Assembly: GCA_043727235.1 (NCBI GenBank)
Contig: JAYSYX010000278.1
Location: 1 to 26,953, forward strand
Source: UBA7236 sp043727235
GTDB lineage: Bacteria; Bacteroidota; Bacteroidia; Chitinophagales; BACL12
Direction: 5' to 3'
DNA: 26,953 nt
This document shows positions 1 to 9,139 of this stretch, piece after piece. Numbering within the stretch: the stretch's first letter is position 1; each line of letters opens with the position of its first letter. The notes beneath the pieces are model-generated. The model searched no databases. It was not told the DNA's origin and worked only from the letters and a program-made list of their open reading frames with translations. Both the position numbers and the translations under genes were made by a program.

Positions 1-24
1 ATTATGCAAAACACTAAAGAAAAA

Positions 25-95
25 GTGGATCACTTTGCTCCGGAATCAGTGGATCACATTGGTCCGGAATCGGTGGTGCAGTATGACCGAAATAT
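25..95. repeat. three tandem 24-bp repeats, IS21-family end-like
   Basis: Three head-to-tail units start at 25, 49 and 73. Units 1 and 2 share GTGGATCAC, then TCCGGAATC; unit 3 is more diverged. IS21-family elements of Bacteroidota carry multiple tandem copies of this GTGGNTCA...CCGGAAT type near their ends as transposase binding sites. The rest of such an element would lie to the left of the window; no istA or istB coding sequence is present here. The assignment rests on pattern memory, not on alignment, and a solo remnant is equally possible. Confidence 0.5.
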
Positions 96-180
96 TCACT
101 CCTTTCTTTTTCTTTTTTCCATTTTCTTTTTCTTTTAGAATATCCGTTGGAATATGTTCTACATGAAAAGATAACTAAAT

Positions 181-215
181 AAAAACCCCGATTCCATCTT
201 ACGACTTTATCGGGG
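181..215 (-). terminator. Rho-independent terminator of the leftward secreted-protein genes
   Basis: CCCCGAT (186-192) pairs with ATCGGGG (209-215) across a 16-nt loop. Read on the - strand the hairpin is followed by a run of five T. It sits about 55 bp past the stop of the Ycf48-like gene, which fits the end of the leftward transcription unit. Confidence 0.75.
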
Positions 216-271
216 ATCCCCATGAAAACACTAGCTTTATTATATTTAATATATTTTTGGCATTCAACAAT

Positions 272-1552
272 TTACATTTTTACCCATTGGCAAATAGCTC
301 TACTTACTTTTGTGATTAATTCTGTATAGTATATTCCTTCCGGCAGAAGATGAGTGTCTGCTTGACCGAGGTTATCGAATTGCAAATAAATAATTTCACC
401 AAGTGAATTGATTGTATTTACAGAAAGAATCTTATCAGTACTTATGAAGTTCAAATTAATTAAACTATTTGCAGGATTAGGATAGATTGAAAAGGGGATT
501 AAATTATTATCGAGATTTGTAATTCCTGTTTCTATTCCACCGCCGTTTGTAGTTTTGTATATTTCATAACACCCAAATGCAAAGCAGGTATCTTCGCTTG
601 TGCAAAAAAATGACGTTAATCCTGTAAAATCATCAAAAAGTATTTCAGTCGGATACCATGAATTACCACCATCAACCGTTCTCAAAATTTTGTATTCGTC
701 CTCACCAATTTCATAATAATGTGCCAGTATATAACCAATAGTATCATTATAGAAATACAATCCACCTATTCCCAGATCTGCATCATAAACTTCATAGCCA
801 CCAAAATCGAAAGGCATCATGGACCAACTTTCTCCTGCATCAATTGTTTTCCATATTCTTTGTTCATAGCCTATTCCATAGCCTATTTGTGTTGAAGGAA
901 ATTTTATGTAATATAAAGGACCATACATATTATCATTAGAATACCAGGTAAGTCCACCATCAATAGTCTTGTAAACAGAAGTTGTAATTGGCTCTAAGGG
1001 GATAAAGTCACCAGTTATAAATCCGATATCTTTAGAAGGAAATTCCAAATCCCAAAGTGAGGAACCTACTGTTATATTTGTTGACATTAAATTATATGCA
1101 TAATAATCCTCGGCAATGAATGTGTAAACAAACTGGTCTGCGAATAATTCCGAAAAAATAATATTGCCACCCTCAACCAATTCCATATCATTAAAATTGA
1201 CCCCATTATCCAATGGAGGCGCAGTCCAATTTTCTCCTCCATCAAATGTTATTAAAACATTTTGACTTCCTGCATTTGGGTAACAACAAATTAATCCGGT
1301 ATCCTGATCGCTAAAATCAATAATTCTAAAATCAAGTCCTGCAAAGGATGAATCTATTGTCCAAGTTGCACCAAAGTTTTCAGTTTTGCCGATAAATTTA
1401 TTACCCCCTACAAAAAAACCATTTTCGGAGTTAGTAAACTCCATATCCATTATGCACCCAACTTGTTCATTTTGATAAATTATATTCCACTGTGCGTTTA
1501 TATTATTACTAAATAAATATAAAAAAATCAAAACAACAATACTAATTTTCAT
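272..1552 (-). CDS. secreted Ycf48/Asp-box repeat protein with T9SS sorting domain
   Basis: This 426-residue protein starts with a signal peptide (hydrophobic residues 3-20, ending NAQ). The body contains at least five Asp-box/BNR-like units of the form K-T-x-D-x-G-x-x-W, for example KTIDGGLTWY and RTVDGGNSWY, typical of the Ycf48-like beta-propeller fold. The last 75 or so residues are a type A T9SS sorting domain (FSIYPNPANS, then a beta-rich LGEIIYL...LPEGIYY...). It is expected to be exported across the outer membrane and released or anchored at the surface. Its binding partner or substrate is not apparent. It follows the large SBBP protein with a 3-bp gap, so the two are probably co-transcribed. 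Confidence 0.85.
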   Translation of the reverse strand: MKISIVVLIFLYLFSNNINAQWNIIYQNEQVGCIMDMEFTNSENGFFVGGNKFIGKTENFGATWTIDSSFAGLDFRIIDFSDQDTGLICCYPNAGSQNVLITFDGGENWTAPPLDNGVNFNDMELVEGGNIIFSELFADQFVYTFIAEDYYAYNLMSTNITVGSSLWDLEFPSKDIGFITGDFIPLEPITTSVYKTIDGGLTWYSNDNMYGPLYYIKFPSTQIGYGIGYEQRIWKTIDAGESWSMMPFDFGGYEVYDADLGIGGLYFYNDTIGYILAHYYEIGEDEYKILRTVDGGNSWYPTEILFDDFTGLTSFFCTSEDTCFAFGCYEIYKTTNGGGIETGITNLDNNLIPFSIYPNPANSLINLNFISTDKILSVNTINSLGEIIYLQFDNLGQADTHLLPEGIYYTELITKVSRAICQWVKM

Positions 1553-1555
1553 AAG

Positions 1556-4500
1556 TTACTCTTTTATAATTATTTCACTTTTACTGCCCAAATTAGTTTC
1601 TATTTTTATTAAATATCCACTGTTAGCAAATTCTGATAAATTTAATGTATAAGTTTTTATACCTCTATTTAATTTTATAGATTGTAATTTATTTCCAAGT
1701 AGGTCATATAAATTAATGAAATTTATTTCCGACTCTGAGGTTAAAAATACATAATCACTTGTTGGGTTTGGATATATCTTTATAAAGTTTAGATCATTTT
1801 GTTCATTAAAAATACTTACTGGATCTGATGGAAATCCGGAAATATCAAATCCCACGATGAATCCGTCAATATTTTTATAAGATTCAAAACCCGTAAACAC
1901 TTCTAGTGGATCATCTTGAAAATATGCCGGATCGCCCGGATCGCATAAAGGTTCAAAATCGTTTTCGTCAACATTAAATCCTACATTACCAACAACATAT
2001 AATTCATTTTCTGTATTGATTGAAGTTAATGCAATGCCACTATTTGCAGCATTATCACCTAAGAAAGTTGACCAAACCAATTCAGTATTTTTATTAAACA
2101 TTGTTACGAATGAAGTTGATGTATTCTCATCTATATCATCAAAATACGCTCCTTCATATTCAAGAAGTGGAAATGTGTCAGATTCTACTTGAACATCTCC
2201 TGTAATCATAATATAATCGCCATAATAGGTAATATCGCGTATTACGTCTCCATGTAAACCTCCAAAATAGGATGACCATAATTGGTTACCTTCTTGATCT
2301 AATTTAAAGAGAAATCCCTCAGTATCAAATTCGTTTGGCCCGCTATAATGATGGTCATCAAAACATTCAGTACATAAAGGATCAACATATCTAGGATAGG
2401 CATTTACAGGTGAAATATTGTAGTCATTTACAGTACCTACGACAAAGATATTATTATCGTTATCGTTGGTAATTGCATACGAAATCTCATGTCCGAGACC
2501 CCCATAATAAGTGCACCAATCAATTGTCCTATATGCACCATCAGGATGTATTTTCATTACATAGGTATCTTGATATCCGGAAAAGGTTGGTTGAAAACTA
2601 CCGAGTGTAGTTGGTACACCTGAGGAATTTGATATGCCTGTAAAAATATAGTCCCTATTAAGATCTATTTCAACATCTGTTAACCAGTCAGACATCCCAT
2701 CACTTCCTCCAAACAATGTTCCCCATATTACCTGTTGATTTATATCAAGTTCTATAATGCAACCTGATTTTCCAGAAGTATAATATGGAGTTCCACCTCC
2801 AGGATTATAAAAAGGAAAATCTGTTCCTCCTTGAGACCTACCCACAATTAAAAGACCATACTCCTTAGTTGTAACGATACCTTCAAGTATAGTATATCCT
2901 TCATCTCCACCCATAAATGTTAACCAAATCAGGGTTCCAGAAACATTTAACATTCCGACCATACCGTCATGCGCCGCTATATTTATATCATCATCATAAT
3001 ATGCTGTTAAATAAGGTGTCACTGGCAAATCACCACTACCGGTATCGCCAATAAATGCGAGATTGTCTAAAAATTGTGTGATTTTTATACTACTGTTTCC
3101 ATCATTCCCAGTACCGCCAATATATGTTCCCCAATTTGGTTCAAATTTCTGAAATCCACCATTATCATCTCCATTAAATCTCTGAATAAAAATATCTTCC
3201 AACGTTCCATTTAAATCATTTATATATAATAAATCCGCTGGAAAATTAGCTGATCTACTTAATCCAGAAACATAAATTTTTCGATTTGCTGGATGAAGGT
3301 AACCTACTTTTACATCAGAAAGTCTTTCATATCCTGTTCCTCCATACCATGTACCCCAAATTACATTCTCATCACAATCACCACCACCTAACATTCCACC
3401 CATTTTCATTTCAATAATCAATGGGAGGCCATCATCATATACTCCTAAATTAAACCCAATTTCATAATCATCAATAACAACATAATCTGCATCCCAACCA
3501 AGCGGAACGAGATCTCCTGAACCGTCAATTTGATATGCTTCTGCAATTTCCTGTTTTATTGTTCCGAGTAATCCCACAATCTCTAGTTCACCACCTCCCA
3601 AAACATTCACTTCTTCAGCCCCGTCATAAAATAAAGAAATCGGGTCATTCTGTTCACTATAACCTGGCTTTATAATTAGATAATATTTTATTCCGGCTCC
3701 GTCAAAATAATATTCTAGATCAACATTGTCATATATATCAGTAATGATTAGTCTATCGCTACTTCTTACATTCGTAACACCATCTGGGCAATGGGCAAGA
3801 AAATAATTCAAATAATCACCTCCTTGACTTATAGTACGATGTATTTCTTTTGTCCCATTACTTCCGGGGAAACTTAAATCGATTCTCGATAATGTGTCAT
3901 CGGATGAAGTTGTATCTAGTCTACTCCATACATAACTTAAAACATCATCGGTAAAATATAAAGATGGATTATGTCGATGTGTATAATATTTTATATCTTC
4001 TCTTAATTCATCATCAGTATCAATAATCTGCCCTTTATTTTCAAAAAAAGTATATGAGGAAGGATGTTCCATATCATCATCAGGCGGAATTATATAACTA
4101 TTCCAATTATATTTAATTAACCTATTCGTGGAAGTTGAATTCTCATAAGATTTTCCGCCAACATAATAATTACCATCTAAATCTGCTTTTACAAAATTAA
4201 TTTTATCGTCACTCCTATTTGTACCATCGTATTGTTCAATCCATAGTCTATCTCCATCTGTATTATAAATTACAGCCATAAAATCAAGGCTTGTACCGTT
4301 ATCTACATTCCCTGCAACCACAAAATAAGGGTCAACGGTATTACTGATTTTTAGTGCATAAGCATCTAAACCACTATTGGCGGCATGTTCCTCATTTGAC
4401 CATTGTAAAGTGCCAGAGCTATTATATTTTAGGGTCTCAAAGGATTTTGTTCCGTCAGCATTAGTGACCCATCCTGTGACATATACATTATCACTTAAGT

Positions 4501-5434
4501 CTACAACTATTCCATGTGCTTCATCATTCAATTCCGCATGATCGTAATTTCTTGCCCATACAACCGATATAGAAGTATCAATTTTAATTGTTCGCATATT
4601 ATATCCTTCATCATTCACCGCAGCACGACCCACTAAATAAATATTACCACTCGCATCTGTTTCAGCTGCATACACTTCATCAAAACCTGCTCCAGATGCG
4701 GAATTTCTATTTTCCGCTAATTGTGCACCGGTACTTTGATTGTATTTAATGGAAGCGAAATCCCAACTTGCGGGTGCATTCGCACTTCCACCCGCAACTA
4801 TTACACGTCCTGAAGGGCTGAATTTAATGATCGCTGCAATATCCTGATCGCTCGCGTAATTATATCGGGAAGTCCATTGGCTTGTACCCGATGAATTATA
4901 TTTAATGGTACAAAAATCGCTCAAGGTAGAGCTTCCATAACTGCCTCCTGTTACATAAACATTCCCTGAGCCATCAACAATAATTCCTGTAGGTACATCG
5001 TAAAAATTTCCGGGACCATTATAAGTTACATTCCATTGAAGCGTTCCGGAACTATTGTATTTAATTGTGCGGTAATCATAATTATTCCCACTGATATATG
5101 AGGATGCCGCAACATATACATTACCGCTTCCGTCAACACAAATTGCCGTACCATAATCATTATCATCTCCAGTACTGTTATAAGATACTTCCCATTGCAC
5201 AACTCCACTACTATTATATTTTGTAGTAAGAATATTTGCTTTTTCACCATCCACTAAAGTGTTTGTGGTTACATAGATATTACCTGAACCATCTGTAGTA
5301 GCCGCACTCCAATCAATCGTATCGGGTATGCCGGTTGTATGCATCCATTCCTGTACAAGAAAATTTTGAGAAAATAATGGAGTGGATAATAATAACAAAG
5401 TAAAAATCACAGAGAGGGTAAATAGATTTTTCAT
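1556..5434 (-). CDS. large secreted SBBP-repeat protein with T9SS sorting domain
   Basis: The start is set at the ATG at 5434, because a signal peptide (MKNLFTLSVIF..., ending FSQ) begins there; an open frame runs 26 codons further upstream without one. The protein of about 1,292 residues has three parts. An N-terminal array of SBBP-type propeller units recurs as DGSGNVYVTG and KYNSSGTLQW. A middle domain opens with FFENKGQI, a segment commonly found beside SBBP arrays in Bacteroidota (DUF7948-like). A second propeller region carries units such as WGTWYGGTG. The C-terminus has IKIYPNPTSDY and a T9SS type A sorting domain. It is probably an extracellular adhesion or surface protein; no catalytic domain was seen. 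Asp/Asn/Gly-rich loops are typical of exported beta proteins. Confidence 0.88.
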   Translation of the reverse strand: MKNLFTLSVIFTLLLLSTPLFSQNFLVQEWMHTTGIPDTIDWSAATTDGSGNIYVTTNTLVDGEKANILTTKYNSSGVVQWEVSYNSTGDDNDYGTAICVDGSGNVYVAASSYISGNNYDYRTIKYNSSGTLQWNVTYNGPGNFYDVPTGIIVDGSGNVYVTGGSYGSSTLSDFCTIKYNSSGTSQWTSRYNYASDQDIAAIIKFSPSGRVIVAGGSANAPASWDFASIKYNQSTGAQLAENRNSASGAGFDEVYAAETDASGNIYLVGRAAVNDEGYNMRTIKIDTSISVVWARNYDHAELNDEAHGIVVDLSDNVYVTGWVTNADGTKSFETLKYNSSGTLQWSNEEHAANSGLDAYALKISNTVDPYFVVAGNVDNGTSLDFMAVIYNTDGDRLWIEQYDGTNRSDDKINFVKADLDGNYYVGGKSYENSTSTNRLIKYNWNSYIIPPDDDMEHPSSYTFFENKGQIIDTDDELREDIKYYTHRHNPSLYFTDDVLSYVWSRLDTTSSDDTLSRIDLSFPGSNGTKEIHRTISQGGDYLNYFLAHCPDGVTNVRSSDRLIITDIYDNVDLEYYFDGAGIKYYLIIKPGYSEQNDPISLFYDGAEEVNVLGGGELEIVGLLGTIKQEIAEAYQIDGSGDLVPLGWDADYVVIDDYEIGFNLGVYDDGLPLIIEMKMGGMLGGGDCDENVIWGTWYGGTGYERLSDVKVGYLHPANRKIYVSGLSRSANFPADLLYINDLNGTLEDIFIQRFNGDDNGGFQKFEPNWGTYIGGTGNDGNSSIKITQFLDNLAFIGDTGSGDLPVTPYLTAYYDDDINIAAHDGMVGMLNVSGTLIWLTFMGGDEGYTILEGIVTTKEYGLLIVGRSQGGTDFPFYNPGGGTPYYTSGKSGCIIELDINQQVIWGTLFGGSDGMSDWLTDVEIDLNRDYIFTGISNSSGVPTTLGSFQPTFSGYQDTYVMKIHPDGAYRTIDWCTYYGGLGHEISYAITNDNDNNIFVVGTVNDYNISPVNAYPRYVDPLCTECFDDHHYSGPNEFDTEGFLFKLDQEGNQLWSSYFGGLHGDVIRDITYYGDYIMITGDVQVESDTFPLLEYEGAYFDDIDENTSTSFVTMFNKNTELVWSTFLGDNAANSGIALTSINTENELYVVGNVGFNVDENDFEPLCDPGDPAYFQDDPLEVFTGFESYKNIDGFIVGFDISGFPSDPVSIFNEQNDLNFIKIYPNPTSDYVFLTSESEINFINLYDLLGNKLQSIKLNRGIKTYTLNLSEFANSGYLIKIETNLGSKSEIIIKE

Positions 5435-5546
5435 AACTAATAGATTTAATCGTGAAATCAATAAGTTTTCAGAACATTTATGAAAATTAGAACTGCTTTT
5501 AATCGAAACCAAATATTTTGTGTTATATTTTTGTAATTATGCTTAA

Positions 5547-5566
5547 ATTCACTATTTATAGTGAAT
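5547..5566. promoter_or_regulatory. perfect palindrome upstream of the SBBP protein gene
   Basis: Arms ATTCACTAT (5547-5555) and ATAGTGAAT (5558-5566) flank a TT centre. It lies about 115 bp upstream of the SBBP gene start and 25 bp past the end of the small membrane protein gene. It shares the CTAT-2-ATAG core and arm spacing with the operator-like sites at 9041, 14921 and 22007. It could be an operator or a weak AT-rich hairpin between the two genes. Confidence 0.4.
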
Positions 5567-5590
5567 CCTAAATAATAGACACTTTGGAAT

Positions 5591-6043
5591 CTAATTCAAT
5601 TTATTTTCCCTGTAATATGTAGATACCGCATTCATATGATAGTTTCTTAGTTTCTTCTGTTTTGATGATTTTACAAACATGTAAACTCCACCGGCTATCC
5701 CTCCAACAGAAACGAGATACAAAGGAGCCAATCCATCTGAAAAATAGCTGAGTGGAATAGCTGCTGCTAATCCACCTAACCCTAAACTACCCACTACCCA
5801 CCCCCATGTTGAATTTATCATCGCGGAATGATGGTTTTCTAACATCATGTTAATGTGACAGTTAATATCAGAATTAGACCAATCATATGAATTAAGGTTA
5901 AGTCCTTGCAGGTTGAAATACAGTGCATCATCAGCATCAAGAATTCCTTTTGAGGTGTTTCCATTACAAGGTTCAATAGTTTGTGCGTGTATCATTTGTA
6001 ATGGACAAATGAGCACCATTAGAATTACAAGTTGTTTTTTCAT
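5591..6043 (-). CDS. small exported protein with two membrane segments, function unknown
   Basis: The 150-residue product has a signal peptide (residues 1-20, ending IHAQ) and a polar region of about 55 residues with two Cys (CNGN and NCHI). Two hydrophobic stretches follow, at about residues 82-101 (GWVVGSLGLGGLAAAIPLSY) and 108-124, then a basic tail (KSSKQKKLRNYH). The pattern suggests an inner-membrane protein with a small periplasmic head. I do not recognise the family. It is the first gene of the leftward run that continues with the SBBP protein about 156 bp further on. Confidence 0.65.
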   Translation of the reverse strand: MKKQLVILMVLICPLQMIHAQTIEPCNGNTSKGILDADDALYFNLQGLNLNSYDWSNSDINCHINMMLENHHSAMINSTWGWVVGSLGLGGLAAAIPLSYFSDGLAPLYLVSVGGIAGGVYMFVKSSKQKKLRNYHMNAVSTYYRENKLN

Positions 6044-6122
6044 AAATATGTGATTGTTTTTTGTGTGAAAAGAATGAAGGGGCTAAGCTATGTGGAGGTA
6101 TGTAAAAGTGTACTACTAAAAA

Positions 6123-6195
6123 GTTCTAACTTAGAACCAAAAAAGTTCTAATTTAGAACCGTTTTTAGAACTATTCTTAGAACTTTTTATATTTA
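6123..6195 (+). promoter_or_regulatory. operator array and promoter of the XRE gene at 6200
   Basis: Two near-identical 15-bp palindromes, GTTCTAA-N-TTAGAAC, lie at 6123-6137 and 6145-6159, 22 bp (two helical turns) apart. Two half-sites TTAGAAC follow at 6165-6171 and 6177-6183. A -7-like TATATTTA sits at 6188-6195, only 4 nt before the ATG, so the transcript may be leaderless or nearly so. The half-sites cover the expected -33 and spacer region. This arrangement is what an autorepressor would use, and the adjacent XRE protein is the obvious candidate. Confidence 0.7.
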
Positions 6196-6199
6196 CCAC

Positions 6200-6568
6200 A
6201 TGAAAAATAGCGTGATTTGGAATTTCGGTGAACGGATTAAATCTGTAAGGGAAAAAGTTGGTTATAGCCAAGACTATGTAGCATCAGAGCTAGGTTTGTC
6301 ACAAAAAGCATACAGCAAACTTGAAAATAACGAGATTCAGATCAAAGGTGAGGTGCTTGTAAAACTTGCTGAAATTTTCAAAACTGATATTTTAGAACTT
6401 ATTCCCACAGAAGCTAAACTTACTTACAACAATGTCCATAATTTCCAGAATGGAAATGGAATTGTGTATGACAACAGTGAACGGGTAGAAACAATGTATA
6501 AGCAATTACTTGAAGCAAAAGATGAGCAAATTCGATTGTTGAAAGAAATGCTTGATATGAAAAAATAA
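6200..6568 (+). CDS. XRE-family transcriptional regulator
   Basis: This 122-residue protein has an N-terminal helix-turn-helix of the Cro/CI (HTH_3) type at about residues 8-65. Its hallmarks are RIKSVREKVGYSQDYVA, LGLSQKAYSKLEN and VKLAEIFKTD. The C-terminal 30 residues (VETMYKQLLEAKDEQIRLLKEM) form a predicted coiled coil suited to dimerisation. Two perfect palindromes and two half-sites directly upstream support autoregulation. It stands divergently from the secreted-protein genes and marks the left edge of the accessory region. Confidence 0.85.
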   Translation: MKNSVIWNFGERIKSVREKVGYSQDYVASELGLSQKAYSKLENNEIQIKGEVLVKLAEIFKTDILELIPTEAKLTYNNVHNFQNGNGIVYDNSERVETMYKQLLEAKDEQIRLLKEMLDMKK

Positions 6569-6599
6569 ATGGTTTTGCAATTACCGTAACCTTGAATTA

Positions 6600-6905
6600 T
6601 TATTTCCAGACCAACTCCTCAAAATCTTGGACAGTGCACAAACCAATAACGTCTTCTCTTTTGGGAGTTTCACATTCTTTAAGTCCAAATTCTGATATTA
6701 ATTCTGGCATATAGGTAGCACAACTCGGAGTAAAAAATACTGCATAATATATTTCCTTTACACCGTGTTTTTGAACTATTGTAGGGTCAGCACTCTCATA
6801 CATAAAGGCTGTTTGAGGTCTTGGGATATTCCAAAAAAGCATTCTAAATTTATTTTGAAGATTCGAAGACTGTTCACTTGTCAAAAGTGCGCTATACCAA
6901 GACAT
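6600..6905 (-). CDS. hypothetical protein, 101 residues
   Basis: Soluble protein of mixed composition with no signal peptide or membrane segment. It begins MSWYSALLTSEQ and ends with an acidic/aromatic tail (TVQDFEELVWK). Two Cys in the middle (PSCATY, LKECETP) and one in VIGLCTV are not arranged as an obvious metal site. I do not recognise the family. It is convergent with the XRE gene and 82 bp downstream of the next leftward gene, so it may belong with that one. Confidence 0.5.
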   Translation of the reverse strand: MSWYSALLTSEQSSNLQNKFRMLFWNIPRPQTAFMYESADPTIVQKHGVKEIYYAVFFTPSCATYMPELISEFGLKECETPKREDVIGLCTVQDFEELVWK

Positions 6906-6987
6906 ACTAAAATTTTAATTGTAAAAATAATAAAAATGTATTAGACAAATGACCTTCTCTCCGTGAGTTAAGTTGTAAATACTAGTC

Positions 6988-7869
6988 TCATTTCAATAAA
7001 AATACAGGCTTGAGTTCGTACCCATTAGCCTTGCTTGCTGCTTGTTTCAATTTCTCCATTGCCGTAGTTAACTCATCAGATAACGTCGAAAAATTACTTA
7101 TTGCAGTCGTTTTAAAACTTAAATATTTGTGTGAACATAAATAGAGTTTACGGACTGTCTCCCCAAGCGAATAAAATAACTCATCTTTTGGTATCGTTTC
7201 ATAGAATTTACTCACGATCTCAGTTGTGGGTCGAATTAGACCTTCAATAAGATTGGGTATCTTTGTTGAAGTATTAAATTTATTATCTGAAACGACATTT
7301 ATCAATTGATTGATTAATACATTTGGTGCTACTTCTTTATGATTCTCCATGATGAGTCGTCCGATCAAATCATTAAACCGGTGCATTTCGACATTCCACT
7401 GATCTGAAATTTCAAATAATGCTTTCTTATTAATCTCAAATACATGTTCTAAATGTTTTTGTTTCCCTTGCAAGTAGTCTGTTAAATGCTCCAATGCATA
7501 ATATGATTTTATTTTATCTTCTTTGTTTCCTTTTCTGTTTGTATAAAATGCGTTCAACCTTTCTTTGCTTGAGACTTCTTTTAACTTATCAATGTGTAGA
7601 TTAATCTGTATAAGGTTTTCAAAGGTGTCATTTTGTACTTGCTCAACTAATATTCTTAACCGTTCATTTTGTTTCTGGATTTGAGGTTCGATAAACCCTA
7701 TCCATATAGAAAAGTATAATTGGTTTCTTATTACCTCGTTTTTTATTCTATATTGGGATTTTAGGAAATCTACAAATCGAGTCAAGGCAAATAAAAAGAG
7801 CGCGAACAAAAAAGGTAACAATACAAGTAGCCAATTGATTTCAATATCAGAGTTTTTCATTGAATGCAT
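6988..7869 (-). CDS. membrane-anchored coiled-coil protein, function unknown
   Basis: The 293-residue product has one strongly hydrophobic segment near the N-terminus (about residues 13-32, WLLVLLPFLFALFLFALTRF). The remainder is long, mostly helical and charged, and is predicted to be cytoplasmic. The first ATG is favoured because an AAGGA lies about 6 nt upstream of it; an ATG three codons later is the alternative. No enzymatic motif is visible. Its position between an XRE gene and an antirestriction gene suggests accessory cargo. Confidence 0.6.
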   Translation of the reverse strand: MHSMKNSDIEINWLLVLLPFLFALFLFALTRFVDFLKSQYRIKNEVIRNQLYFSIWIGFIEPQIQKQNERLRILVEQVQNDTFENLIQINLHIDKLKEVSSKERLNAFYTNRKGNKEDKIKSYYALEHLTDYLQGKQKHLEHVFEINKKALFEISDQWNVEMHRFNDLIGRLIMENHKEVAPNVLINQLINVVSDNKFNTSTKIPNLIEGLIRPTTEIVSKFYETIPKDELFYSLGETVRKLYLCSHKYLSFKTTAISNFSTLSDELTTAMEKLKQAASKANGYELKPVFLLK

Positions 7870-7953
7870 TTATATCCTTTATATAACAAATTAATAATTT
7901 AATGTGAATTTAAGCATTTTATTATAGACTCTTATGAATTGCTTTTAAATAAA

Positions 7954-7986
7954 AAAAGCCTGCACCAATAATGGCAACAGGCTTTT
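7954..7986 (-). terminator. terminator after the ArdC-like gene
   Basis: AAAAGCCTG (7954-7962) pairs with CAGGCTTTT (7978-7986) around a 15-nt loop. The A/T runs on both sides make it potentially bidirectional. It lies 60 bp past the stop of the ArdC-like gene on the - strand. Confidence 0.8.
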
Positions 7987-8045
7987 ACTTTAGAACACAA
8001 TAAAGGGATATGTGTTCTTCCTTTTAAAACAACAACCTAATTTCT

Positions 8046-8963
8046 TCACTGCTCAGTTTGCGCGTTTTCTGTTTCCGCATCTTCGGGAATAGGTGAGAAC
8101 TGAACCTTGAGGATATAGTCCACCGCTCTTTGTGCTTTAGCACTCGCAAAAAGAATAAATCGTTTGTCATCATTAAGTTTCTTCAACCAACCAGCAATAT
8201 ATGCAGCATCATTTTCAAAATGCTTCATAGAACAACTAGTATGAGCTGAAAGAAAACAAGCTCCGATCTGTGCAACTAATTCCTCCTCTGAATAAGGTTC
8301 TGAACCATACTTTTCAACCTTCATAACAGCTTCACGAGCTAATCTCTTTTCATGACCTGTGGAATGCACCAATTCATGAAAGAGGGTTGTGTAATAGCTT
8401 TCGCTACTAACAAATGATGTCCTTTTGGGCATGTTTATGATGTCCAGAGTTGGGTTGTAGAATGCTCCTTGCACCTTGGTCTGGATTTTTGGTTTCTGTG
8501 GCATGTTATTTACCACCTGCTCACAGGTTTCGATCGGTTGTTCATCATTCCAACGAATATCAGGGATTTTATTCTCCGGAATATTGATACATTGATCTAA
8601 ATTGAAAACAGAATAATACCGGAGAATCCGCTTTATTTCCTTTTCTCCTTTTTCATCAGCTTCTCCCTCCTTTTGAGACCAGAAGACTACAGGACAAGCA
8701 TGCTCACCTTGTCGAACCCTTCCGCCTAATTCATTGATTTGTTTGAGGGTGAGGAAGAGGTTGTAGGGATAACCGAGGGAGGCAAGCAGCAATACGTTAA
8801 GTCCACGATATGGACGACCTGAGATGAGATTTCTGGGAGGTCCGGCTTCACTCCACGGCTGTCGCCACGGAACAGTGCCTTTTTCTAGTTGTTCAATGAT
8901 GCGGTTGTTGACGATGCTAAATACGTCAGTTTTGATGTTTGATTGACTCGATTGAGTTGTCAT
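8046..8963 (-). CDS. ArdC-like antirestriction protein with zincin domain
   Basis: The 305-residue product has the two-domain layout of ArdC. The N-terminal ssDNA-binding domain (DUF1738; about residues 12-130) carries GTVPWRQPW and PYRGLNVLLL. The C-terminal MPTase-PolyVal-type metallopeptidase domain has the zinc motif HELVHSTGH at residues 196-204 (H196, E197, H200). ArdC proteins travel on plasmids and conjugative elements and protect incoming DNA from restriction. Here that fits the recombinase and VirD4-like ATPase of the same element. The promoter region holds the best copy of the 22-24 bp palindrome (9039-9062), suggesting control by the element's XRE regulators. Confidence 0.9.
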   Translation of the reverse strand: MTTQSSQSNIKTDVFSIVNNRIIEQLEKGTVPWRQPWSEAGPPRNLISGRPYRGLNVLLLASLGYPYNLFLTLKQINELGGRVRQGEHACPVVFWSQKEGEADEKGEKEIKRILRYYSVFNLDQCINIPENKIPDIRWNDEQPIETCEQVVNNMPQKPKIQTKVQGAFYNPTLDIINMPKRTSFVSSESYYTTLFHELVHSTGHEKRLAREAVMKVEKYGSEPYSEEELVAQIGACFLSAHTSCSMKHFENDAAYIAGWLKKLNDDKRFILFASAKAQRAVDYILKVQFSPIPEDAETENAQTEQ

Positions 8964-9031
8964 ACGACTTAGATTTAATTGTGAAAGAATATTTCTTTCC
9001 TAAGTCTATGCAATTACCGATATATGGGTAA

Positions 9032-9062
9032 GGAGGGTAAATTTGCTATAAATAGCAAATTT
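9032..9062. promoter_or_regulatory. operator-like palindrome, ArdC / zincin divergent region
   Basis: GGAGGGTAA (9032-9040) runs into a palindrome with arms AAATTTGCTAT (9039-9049) and ATAGCAAATTT (9052-9062) around an AA centre. It lies about 70 bp upstream of the ArdC start and 78 bp upstream of the zincin start. This is the most complete copy of the site found also at 14912, 21998 and 23883. Confidence 0.7.
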
Positions 9063-9139
9063 TGGGGATAAGTTATTTGATCCTTTCCTAAAAAATAAAC
9101 ACGCTTCTCGAAAGGTCAATTAAATGGTAATATCCTTAT

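Noticed and set aside
99..138. Pyrimidine-rich tract as a possible triplex or structural element
   Set aside because: It is interrupted by A residues, has no mirror symmetry I can see, and such tracts are common in AT-rich DNA.
14..223. 69-residue - strand frame over the IS21-like repeats
   Set aside because: It translates the tandem repeats and a pyrimidine-rich tract into low-complexity sequence, and it crosses the terminator.
5026..5250. 74-residue - strand frame
   Set aside because: It is a shadow of the SBBP repeats, whose repetitive DNA opens other frames.
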